Positions 5,935 to 11,833 of a stretch of DNA of 11,833 bases are shown here, one piece after another. The first letter of the stretch is position 1. Every line of letters starts with the position of its first letter. This stretch comes from Rs1 sp036960485 (lineage in GTDB: Bacteria > Pseudomonadota > Gammaproteobacteria > Pseudomonadales > Balneatricaceae). The DNA is taken from the NCBI GenBank assembly GCA_036960485.1, contig JBALXS010000139.1, positions 1 to 11,833 of the forward strand, written 5' to 3'. The translations under genes were made by a program, and so were the position numbers. The notes under the pieces were generated by a model. It saw only the letters and a program-made list of their open reading frames with translations, searched no databases and had not been told where the DNA came from.

Positions 5935-7829
5935 TGAGTAAGTTTATACAATTTATACTGCCTTTTATGACCCTTGTTAGCTTGTTTACCCAGCAAGCAC
6001 AAGCCATCACAGAAGTGCCTTATTTAGCTGAAAAAGTAGCTAGCGGTGAACTTCCGTCTGTTGAGCAACGTTTACCTAACATCCCTGCTACACCCTCTTT
6101 TAAAGGTAAGGAGTTAGGGCAATACGGCGGCCAACTGCGCATGTTAATGGGTAAATCTAAAGACATTCGTATGATGGTGGTTTACGGCTATGCTAGATTA
6201 GTCGGTTACGATGACAAGCTCAGCTTAAAAGCCGACATTTTAGAAAAAATAGACATTAAAGAAGGACGAATTTTTACGCTACATATTCGCCCGGGTCATC
6301 GCTGGTCAGATGGAGCTGAGTTTACTGCTGAAGATTTTCGTTTCTACTGGCAAGATAAAGCCACTCATTCAGTGCTATCGCCCTACGGACCACCAAAAGC
6401 AATGATGCGCTCCAAGCAACCGCCTAAATTTGAAGTGATTGATAAATATACAGTTCGGTACACTTGGCAAGCACCTAACCCCTATTTTTTACCCGCGTTA
6501 GCAGGGCCTAGCCCAATGTTTATTTATATGCCTGCGCATTACATGAAACGCTTTCATGCTGATTATTTAACAAAAGAGCAACTTCAAGAAAAAGTAGCGA
6601 CCGCCAAGAAACGTAACTGGCGAGGCTTGTTTGTCAGTAAAGGACGTCAATATAAACTGACAAACCCTGAGTTACCCACATTGCAACCTTGGGTGAACAC
6701 TACCACTCCGCCCTCTGAGCGCTTTGTGTTTAAACGTAACCCATACTTTCATCGTATTGACCCCACTGGCAAACAGCTGCCTTACATAGATGAAGTGGTG
6801 ATCAATATTTCTTCTAGCGGTTTAGTACCGGCTAAAACCGGCTCTGGAGAATCTGATTTACAAGCGCGTTATTTACGTTTAGATAATTTTACCTTTCTTA
6901 AAGAAGGAGAAGAGAAAAACAAATTTAATGTGAATATTTGGGGAACGGGCCGCGGGGCACATATTGCTCTATACCCAAATATGACGGCAAAAGAGCCTAA
7001 GTGGCGCAAGCTCATGCAAAACGCAGATTTTCGGCGCGCTTTGTCATTGTCGGTTAACCGTGAAGAAATTAATCAGGTTATCTATTTTGGCTTAGCAACG
7101 CCGATGGCTAACACTGTGCTTCCGCAAAGCCCACTATATAAAAGTAAATATGCACAATCCTATGCACAGTACGATCCTAAATCTGCCAGTTTACTACTAG
7201 ATACCATTGGTTTGCACAAAAAAGATGCTCGCGGCATTCGCCTTTTTCCGGATGGCAGTCCGGTTGAAATTTTGATACAAACCGCAGGTGAGAGTACTGA
7301 GGAAACCGATGTACTATCACTAGTAAAAGATAGCTGGCGCAGAGTAGGTATTCAAATGTATATCAAGCCAATACAGCGCCAGGTATTGCGTGATCGCGTG
7401 TTCTCTGGTGATGCTGTAATGACGACTTGGTTTGGCTTACCCAATGGTTTACCAGTCGCGCAAATGAGCCCTGAGCAATTAGCACCCACAAAACAAGACC
7501 AGTACCAGTGGTCTCAATGGGGACGTTTTTTTGAAACTAATGAAGGCGAGGAACCTCCGTTGCCTAAAGTACAAGAGCTAGTAAAGTTAAATAAAGCTTG
7601 GTCATCAGCTTCCACTGAATTAGAGCAGAACCTTATTTGGCATAGGATGCTTGCAATCCATGCCAGCGAAGTATATTCAATCGGCTTAATCAGCAGTGTT
7701 TTGCAGCCTGTAGTGGTGAATAATAGTCTACACAATGTACCTAAAAAGGCTTTTTATAATTGGGATCCAGGCGCCTTTTTTGGCATCTATAATATGCCCA
7801 GCTTTTGGTTTCAAAAGGAGCTGCAATAA
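5934..7829 (+). CDS. Periplasmic substrate-binding protein of the ABC importer (family 5)
   Basis: This 631-residue secreted protein has a signal peptide with hydrophobic core at about 5-18 and probable cleavage after QQAQA (residue 24). No lipobox is seen, so the mature protein should be free in the periplasm. Family-5 (SBP_bac_5) landmarks follow: LGQYGGQLRML near residue 60, FTLHIRPGHRWSDGAEFTAEDF near 115, RFVFKRNPYFH near 265, and DFRRALSLSVNREEIN near 365. Length is at the upper end of the family, as in oligosaccharide- or long-peptide-binding members, and the sequence does not resemble E. coli YejA at its start. It delivers substrate to the two permeases encoded next. GGGAGAG (5921-5927) precedes the start, and TAATG gives a one-base overlap with the ATPase gene, so translation is probably coupled. 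Peptide versus oligosaccharide cannot be settled from sequence. Confidence 0.9.
   Translation: MSKFIQFILPFMTLVSLFTQQAQAITEVPYLAEKVASGELPSVEQRLPNIPATPSFKGKELGQYGGQLRMLMGKSKDIRMMVVYGYARLVGYDDKLSLKADILEKIDIKEGRIFTLHIRPGHRWSDGAEFTAEDFRFYWQDKATHSVLSPYGPPKAMMRSKQPPKFEVIDKYTVRYTWQAPNPYFLPALAGPSPMFIYMPAHYMKRFHADYLTKEQLQEKVATAKKRNWRGLFVSKGRQYKLTNPELPTLQPWVNTTTPPSERFVFKRNPYFHRIDPTGKQLPYIDEVVINISSSGLVPAKTGSGESDLQARYLRLDNFTFLKEGEEKNKFNVNIWGTGRGAHIALYPNMTAKEPKWRKLMQNADFRRALSLSVNREEINQVIYFGLATPMANTVLPQSPLYKSKYAQSYAQYDPKSASLLLDTIGLHKKDARGIRLFPDGSPVEILIQTAGESTEETDVLSLVKDSWRRVGIQMYIKPIQRQVLRDRVFSGDAVMTTWFGLPNGLPVAQMSPEQLAPTKQDQYQWSQWGRFFETNEGEEPPLPKVQELVKLNKAWSSASTELEQNLIWHRMLAIHASEVYSIGLISSVLQPVVVNNSLHNVPKKAFYNWDPGAFFGIYNMPSFWFQKELQ
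7813..7820 (+). promoter_or_regulatory. Shine-Dalgarno site fixing the first permease start
   Basis: AAAAGGAG lies eight bases before ATG 7829, inside the end of the binding-protein gene. It supports ATG 7829 over the in-frame TTG at 7805, which would add eight residues before the membrane-entry segment. Confidence 0.65.
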
Positions 7830-8827
7830 TGCCTAGCTATATCATTAAACGCATTTTAACCATGATCCCAACGCTAATTATTATTAGCATACTCGTTTTT
7901 ATCATCATTCAGCTGCCACCCGGTGATTATTTAGAAAGCCATATTGCTGAGCTACAAAGCCAAGGCGAAAGTGTTGATCCACAAAAAATCGAGTTTTTAC
8001 GCCATGAATACGGTTTAGATAAACCTATTTGGGAACAGTACTTTGTATGGGTAACTGGTTTTGTGCAAGGTGATTTAGGTTTCTCTTTTGAATACAATTT
8101 ACCCGTGGCAGATGTTATTGGCGACAAAATGTGGCTGACCATTTTAGTTTCGATGTTCACCATTATACTCACTTGGTTAATCGCCTTCCCTATCGGTATG
8201 TATTCAGCAACCCACCCTTATAGCTGGAGCGATTACGGGCTTACCTTTTTAGGATTTTTAGGCCTAGCAACCCCTAACTTCCTATTAGCATTAGTAATGC
8301 TCTACCTAGCTAATCAATACTTTGGCACCTCTATTGGCGGCCTAATGGATAGTGAATACATTGATCAGCCCTGGAGTTTCGATAAACTTAAATCGGTACT
8401 CGCTCATTTGTGGATCCCTGTTATTGTTATCGGCACCTCAGGAACGGCTGGTATGATTCGCCGTTTGCGCGCTAACTTATTAGATGAATTACGCAAACCT
8501 TATGTGGTTACTGCAAGAGCTAAAGGCTTGGGTGAATTTAAGTTATTAACCAAATATCCACTGCGCCTTTCGCTTAACTTTTTTATCTCTGATATTGGCA
8601 GCTTATTACCAAGTGTAATTTCTGGTGCTGAAGTGGTAGCTGTCGTGCTTTCACTACCAACCACTGGGCCTATATTACTGGCGGCACTTCAAAGCCAAGA
8701 TATGTATTTAGCCGGATCATTTTTAATGTTTTTAGCCATGTTAACCGTGGTAGGGGTACTCGTTTCAGATATTGCCTTGGCGATGTTAGATCCACGAATT
8801 CGCTTACAAGGGGGGATGAAAAAATGA
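7829..8827 (+). CDS. Inner-membrane permease of the ABC importer (OppB/YejB type)
   Basis: This 332-residue protein has the six-segment OppB/DppB fold. The N-terminal segment (about 9-28) runs into QLPPGDYL. A periplasmic loop with EYGLDKPIWEQYFVWV and GDLGFSF is typical of the family. Further membrane segments lie near 104-124, 137-160, 192-210, 255-278 and 294-318. The cytosolic EAA loop, which docks on the ATPase, is at about 225-245 (YVVTARAKGLGEF) and looks intact. The PPGDYL form, instead of the PGDP common in OppB, is one I associate with YejB-like and oligosaccharide-type members. The gene shares one base with the binding-protein gene (TAATG) and overlaps the next permease by four bases (ATGA). 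It pairs with that permease to form the channel. Family firm, substrate unknown. Confidence 0.92.
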   Translation: MPSYIIKRILTMIPTLIIISILVFIIIQLPPGDYLESHIAELQSQGESVDPQKIEFLRHEYGLDKPIWEQYFVWVTGFVQGDLGFSFEYNLPVADVIGDKMWLTILVSMFTIILTWLIAFPIGMYSATHPYSWSDYGLTFLGFLGLATPNFLLALVMLYLANQYFGTSIGGLMDSEYIDQPWSFDKLKSVLAHLWIPVIVIGTSGTAGMIRRLRANLLDELRKPYVVTARAKGLGEFKLLTKYPLRLSLNFFISDIGSLLPSVISGAEVVAVVLSLPTTGPILLAALQSQDMYLAGSFLMFLAMLTVVGVLVSDIALAMLDPRIRLQGGMKK

Positions 8828-9972
8828 ATAAGCATTGGGTCAGCGAAAAACCCTTCAACCCTTACGCCACGGATGAGTTAACTCCAGCGCAAGAAAAATA
8901 CTTTTTAGCATCACAGTGGACGCTTATTTGGTGGAAATTTAAAAAACATAAAATTGCGATGTTCTCGGGTATTTTATTAATCGTAATCTACACCATCGCT
9001 TTTTTTGCTGAGTTCTTTGCCCCTTACGCGCTTGAAACTCGCCACACTCAAAAAATTTATTCGCCTGCGCAACAAGTACACTTTTTTGACGAAGGAGAAC
9101 TTAGTACACCTTTTGTTTACGGCTGGTCTTATAAGCTCAATTTAGAAAAACTGATACGAGAGTATGAGGAAGATAAAAGCCAAAAATACCCGGTGAAATT
9201 TTTCTGCGAAGGTGATAAATACGTACTGTGGGGAATGCTGAAGGCTTCTTCACATCTTGTATGTACTGATAGCCCTGGCACTTTATTTTTACTCGGTACT
9301 GACCGTTTAGGTCATGATATGCTATCACGCATCATATATGGCGCGCGTATTTCCCTGACAATTGGCCTGTTAGGTATCTTACTTAGCTTTTCATTGGGTA
9401 TTACATTGGGCGGTTTGGCCGGTTTCTACGGCGGCTGGATAGACAGCACCGTACAAAGAACCACTGAAATCATCCGCTCGTTTCCAGAGCTTCCTCTGTG
9501 GATGGCGCTTTCTGCGTTGTTACCCCTTAGCTGGAGCCCTCTGTGGATATTTTTTGGTATCACCCTTATTTTAGCCATGATGGATTGGACAGGGTTAGCG
9601 CGCGCCGTGCGTGCCAAAATTTTATCGTTACGCGAAGAAGACTATACTTCAGCAGCTATGTTGATGGGTGCGACCCCTGCCCGTGTGATTAAAAAGCATA
9701 TGCTGCCAAGTTTTTTCAGCCACTTGATTGCCTCTGCTTCACTATCGATTCCGGCCATGATTTTAGGTGAAACAGCGCTCTCATTTTTAGGCTTAGGCCT
9801 GCGCCCACCCATCACCAGTTGGGGAGTACTGCTTAATGAAGCGCAAAATATTAATAACGTGGCTGTCTACCCTTGGCTAATGCTACCAGTAGTACCAGTG
9901 ATATTGGTTATATTAGCTTTTAATTTCTTAGGTGATGGATTGCGTGATGCTGCTGACCCTTATAATCATTAA
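8824..9972 (+). CDS. Inner-membrane permease of the ABC importer (OppC/YejE type) with long periplasmic insert
   Basis: This 382-residue protein is an OppC/DppC-like permease, longer than the usual 290-310 residues. A cytosolic N-tail of about 44 residues (SQWTLIWWKFKKHK) leads into membrane segment 1 (45-66). A segment from about 70 to 155 then lies outside, with YSPAQQVHFFDEG, PFVYG and KFFCEGDKYVLWG, and two Cys (128 and 147) that could form a disulfide. The canonical GTDRLGHDMLSRIIYGARISL follows at 158-178, then the remaining membrane segments and an EAA loop (YTSAAMLMGATPARV, 274-288). The insert of similar character is known to me from Opp-family permeases linked to oligosaccharides as well as from some peptide systems, so it does not fix the substrate. 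AAGGGGGG (8808-8815) serves as the ribosome binding site. This is the last gene of the operon. Confidence 0.92.
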   Translation: MNKHWVSEKPFNPYATDELTPAQEKYFLASQWTLIWWKFKKHKIAMFSGILLIVIYTIAFFAEFFAPYALETRHTQKIYSPAQQVHFFDEGELSTPFVYGWSYKLNLEKLIREYEEDKSQKYPVKFFCEGDKYVLWGMLKASSHLVCTDSPGTLFLLGTDRLGHDMLSRIIYGARISLTIGLLGILLSFSLGITLGGLAGFYGGWIDSTVQRTTEIIRSFPELPLWMALSALLPLSWSPLWIFFGITLILAMMDWTGLARAVRAKILSLREEDYTSAAMLMGATPARVIKKHMLPSFFSHLIASASLSIPAMILGETALSFLGLGLRPPITSWGVLLNEAQNINNVAVYPWLMLPVVPVILVILAFNFLGDGLRDAADPYNH

Positions 9973-10335
9973 TGGATACTGATTAGCAAAGATTGATTGA
10001 GTGACCACAAAAAGCGTATATGAGTACTGAACATGGATTATTTGTACTCTTACGTTTTATGCGACTGCCATCATATCTGCCCCAGATATGATGATTACTC
10101 TTACTCACCACATGGGTTATGCATCGCAAGCAACCCTCGCCATATTGGTTCGCACATTCAACAATAGCACAAAGCACTTCGTCGACGACGCTTTGGGATT
10201 GATTTTTTAAGTCGTCGCTACACTTCATTTTGAGTAATTAATACTGCACACTCTGGGTAAACGCAACTAGCAACATTAAAATCAATGAGCCAACTGGGTG
10301 TGGTATGAAACATCCCGGTTATAAGACGATTCCAT
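9973..10335. other. Convergent intergenic region after the importer operon
   Basis: This 363-base stretch lies between the ends of the importer operon and the diguanylate cyclase gene. It holds a perfect 11-bp inverted repeat at 10069-10093, a 6-bp pair GAGTAC/GTACTC (10022-10049), a 7-bp pair CGACGAC/GTCGTCG (10183-10217) and a possible frameshifted small gene on the minus strand. No stem followed by a clear T-run is present on either strand, so I cannot place a Rho-independent terminator. Confidence 0.5.
10069..10093. repeat. Perfect 11-bp inverted repeat with 3-base loop
   Basis: CATCATATCTG (10069-10079) is followed by CCC and its exact complement CAGATATGATG (10083-10093). It lies about 97 bases after the importer operon. 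It has a modest GC share and no following T-run, so it may be an RNA-stabilising 3' hairpin or a protein-binding site rather than a classic terminator. Confidence 0.7.
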
Positions 10336-10349
10336 TCACCATTCACCAT
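10332..10349. repeat. 7-bp direct tandem repeat across the diguanylate cyclase stop codon
   Basis: CCATTCA occurs at 10332-10338 and 10339-10345, followed by CCAT. The minus-strand TGA stop of the GAF-GGDEF gene (10338-10336) lies inside the first copy, so loss of one copy would shift the frame and lengthen the protein. Confidence 0.7.
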
Positions 10350-11349
10350 GTACTATGCTGCGATTACGGCCACTACTTTTGGCTTTTAATAATGCGACAT
10401 CTGCGCGGTCAATACAGTTCATAACTGTATCGCCTACAATATACTCAGCAACCCCAATACTGATAGTAACACTTTGTTGATCAAATCCTTTTTGCACGGC
10501 ATTACGATAACTTTCTGCTAAACTTAAGGCTTGTTTTACATTAGTTTGACCAAGTATTACTACAAATTCTTCGCCACCGTACCTCGCACATAAATCTGAA
10601 GCGCGTGTACGTAGCTTTAAACTATTCGCGACGTCAATTAACACCTGATCACCAACGGAGTGCCCATATTCATCGTTAACTCGCTTAAAGTTGTCAATAT
10701 CGATCATTAATATCGAAAAGCGGCCGTCATGACGCTTTGCTCTACTTAATTCAATTTCACAGCTAGCGAGGAAAGCACGCCGATTATATAAGCCGGTGAG
10801 ATGATCAGTAATTGATAGGTTTCGCAAACGTTGTTCGCTCGCTTTTACAAAAAGCAAATTACTTCTCAATTTTAGTAAGCTCATCACTTGCCTAGCTAAT
10901 GCTTGTAAACTGTTAACTTGCTGCAAGCTAAGTCCACTATGCGGTTTTGTATCAATCGCACACAAAGTACCGATTGCATGGCCTTCTTCATCTAGAAGAG
11001 GCACTCCAGCATAAAAACGTACATGAGGAGGGTTAATTACCATACCAACATCAGCAATTATAGGCTCTAGGTGAGTATCAGAAATAATAAGCGGTTCACT
11101 GCTCATGATTGTGTGTGAACAGATAGCAAAATTACGCGGCACTTCAATTGGCTTTATATTGTAACGCGCTTTATGCCACTTACGCTTACCATCAATAAAG
11201 GCCACCATCGCTTTATCAACCCCGCACACAAATGCAGCGAGCATCGCAATGTCGTCGTATTCGCGCTCGGGTAAAGTATCCATTATCCGATAGGCATCTA
11301 AAGCTATTAAACGAGATTCCTCGTTCGCGGGTATCGGCATATCACTCAT
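10336..11349 (-). CDS. GAF-GGDEF diguanylate cyclase
   Basis: This 337-residue protein joins an N-terminal GAF sensor domain (about 28-160, with KWHKARYN, FAICSHTI and FYAGVPLLDEEGHAIGTLCAID) to a C-terminal GGDEF domain (about 175-335). It is predicted to make cyclic di-GMP from two GTP. The GGDEF domain opens with TDHLTGLYNRRAF, keeps the metal-binding Asp in MIDIDNFKRVND (Asp217), and has the active-site motif GGEEF at 258-262, an active variant. An RxxD inhibitory site (RASD, 249-252) sits five residues before GGEEF, so product inhibition is expected. No signal peptide or membrane segment is seen, so it is cytosolic and may sense a small molecule through GAF. The start is ATG 11349, since GAAGG at 11355-11359 is five bases upstream; TTG 11385 would add 12 residues without support. 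It appears to be transcribed alone. Confidence 0.92.
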   Translation of the reverse strand: MSDMPIPANEESRLIALDAYRIMDTLPEREYDDIAMLAAFVCGVDKAMVAFIDGKRKWHKARYNIKPIEVPRNFAICSHTIMSSEPLIISDTHLEPIIADVGMVINPPHVRFYAGVPLLDEEGHAIGTLCAIDTKPHSGLSLQQVNSLQALARQVMSLLKLRSNLLFVKASEQRLRNLSITDHLTGLYNRRAFLASCEIELSRAKRHDGRFSILMIDIDNFKRVNDEYGHSVGDQVLIDVANSLKLRTRASDLCARYGGEEFVVILGQTNVKQALSLAESYRNAVQKGFDQQSVTISIGVAEYIVGDTVMNCIDRADVALLKAKSSGRNRSIVHGEW

Positions 11350-11354
11350 AAAAA

Positions 11355-11359
11355 CCTTC
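11355..11359 (-). promoter_or_regulatory. Shine-Dalgarno site fixing the diguanylate cyclase start
   Basis: Read on the minus strand, GAAGG is followed by five T and then ATG at 11349. This favours ATG 11349 over the upstream in-frame TTG at 11385 and the in-frame ATG three codons further in. Confidence 0.6.
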
Positions 11360-11501
11360 ACGTATATATTGGAAAAATCAAGCAAGCAAGCTCGCGTTTA
11401 AAACATTAATTTAAAAATATCGGCCCCAAGAGTTTCAAAGCGTTTATTTCTAGCGGGATGAGCATCCTAAATATCGTCATCTAATCAACCTAGAATAACA
11501 T

Positions 11502-11624
11502 TTAAATAGCTGCCATGCCTGAAAAATAAACACTCTGCTCAGCAGCAGTATCACCTTTGAGATCATCCTCTATATAATTTTCACTGTTAATGGATTGACT
11601 AACCAAACTTGATTTAAACAACAA
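11502..11624 (-). CDS. Short open frame of 40 codons, hypothetical
   Basis: A minus-strand frame bounded by TGA at 11627-11625 and TAA at 11504-11502 has protein-like composition, with acidic and polar residues followed by a small hydrophobic end (NYIEDDLKGDTAAEQ then SVYFSGMAAI). The only start options are TTG codons at 11624 or 11621, with no visible Shine-Dalgarno site, and no ATG lies before the last four residues. It could be a tiny gene, the 3' remnant of a decayed gene, or chance. It lies 152 bases upstream of the diguanylate cyclase on the same strand. I recognise no family. Confidence 0.2.
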   Translation of the reverse strand: MLFKSSLVSQSINSENYIEDDLKGDTAAEQSVYFSGMAAI

Positions 11625-11833
11625 TCACTGATATCAAGGCAGTTTTTTGCTTTGTTTATTAGTCTTTATCTAATCCCTCAGTATAAAATAATCATTTCAA
11701 ATTAAAAACAACGGAGCTCGGCGCTAAGCAATTTTGCTGCTGACAGCAAAGTATTAAAACTGATGCCGTCACCCTTGATACAGCTGTGATTCTATCTGGC
11801 TTCAAGCACAAAATGCACTTGCATTTAAGGCGT

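Larger units (their letters stand above)
9983..10349 (-). pseudogene. Possible small Cys-rich gene in two frames (hypothetical)
   Basis: On the minus strand one frame is open from ATG 10349 to TAG 10218 (43 residues, including PSWLIDFNVASCVYPECAVL). The next frame is open from 10234 to 9983 and contains an 81-residue reading from ATG 10228 (SVVDEVLCAIVECANQYGEG, CLRCITH). The two meet at a run of four A; removing one A would join them into about 119 residues. The Cys content is unusually high, and pairs such as CVYPEC and CLRC could suggest metal binding, but high Cys is also common in chance frames. No Shine-Dalgarno site is seen. The start overlaps the end of the diguanylate cyclase gene by 14 bases. 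I recognise no family, and this may be noncoding. Confidence 0.22.
11350..11833. other. Region upstream of the diguanylate cyclase gene, mostly without genes
   Basis: This 484-base AT-rich stretch runs to the right edge. It holds a short minus-strand open frame (11502-11624) and small inverted repeats: CTGCT-C-AGCAG (11535-11545), TTTGCTG/CAGCAAA (11733-11750) and AAATGCA-CT-TGCATTT (11811-11826). A minus-strand frame is open from the right edge to a TGA at 11692-11694, and a plus-strand frame is open from about 11744 to the edge; neither reads as a recognisable protein. Promoters for the diguanylate cyclase gene must lie here, but none stands out. Confidence 0.5.

Noticed and set aside
7514..7735. 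Minus-strand open frame of 73 codons within the binding-protein gene.
   Set aside because: Antisense shadow of a strongly supported coding region, with no recognisable features.
11692..11833. Minus-strand frame open from the right edge to a TGA at 11692, as the 3' end of another gene.
   Set aside because: Only about 46 codons, Cys-rich and without a recognisable motif. The plus strand is open over much of the same stretch, so neither can be preferred.

Overview
The window looks like chromosomal DNA of a Gram-negative, probably marine gammaproteobacterium. Base composition is moderately AT-rich. Two secreted proteins carry ordinary Sec signal peptides and act with an inner-membrane ABC importer, starts are led by GGAG-type Shine-Dalgarno sites, and a GAF-GGDEF signalling protein is present. 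I cannot name a genus. No tRNA, rRNA, CRISPR array, insertion sequence or phage gene is visible.

Layout. (1) 1-943, plus strand: the 3' end of a broken family-4 glycosyltransferase gene, then a histidine phosphatase gene with its own Shine-Dalgarno site. (2) 1099-1962, plus strand: a stand-alone periplasmic solute-binding (family 3) protein with a 15-bp tandem repeat just after the signal peptide. (3) 1926-3698, minus strand: a UDP-glucuronate-4-epimerase-like sugar nucleotide epimerase and, downstream of it, a Yip1-like membrane protein gene whose reading frame is cut by an in-frame TAA at codon 43. The last 37 bases of this gene overlap the solute-binding gene tail to tail. (4) 4078-9972, plus strand: a tightly coupled four-gene Opp/Yej-class ABC import operon (double ATPase, binding protein, two permeases) with overlaps of 1, 1 and 4 bases. 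(5) 9973-11833: a GAF-GGDEF diguanylate cyclase gene on the minus strand, flanked by a possible frameshifted Cys-rich small gene and a 40-codon open frame, then AT-rich DNA with no clear gene.

How the genes work together. The importer is self-contained: the binding protein captures a peptide or oligosaccharide in the periplasm, the two permeases form the channel and the double ATPase drives uptake. The second permease has a long extra periplasmic segment, which points away from the standard OppC/DppC form. The glycosyltransferase remnant, phosphatase and epimerase suggest surface-polysaccharide metabolism, but they sit on different strands and need not be one pathway. The diguanylate cyclase has an intact active site and a product-inhibition site, so it probably feeds a c-di-GMP response.

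The most notable observations are three places where a gene-like frame appears broken by a small lesion: near 51-75, at 2475-2477 and, weakly, near 10230. They could be real gene decay or sequence errors, and the window alone cannot separate these. A 43-nt imperfect hairpin ends one base before the Yip1-like start codon and could control its translation. I did not find convincing evidence of a wholly new multi-gene system.
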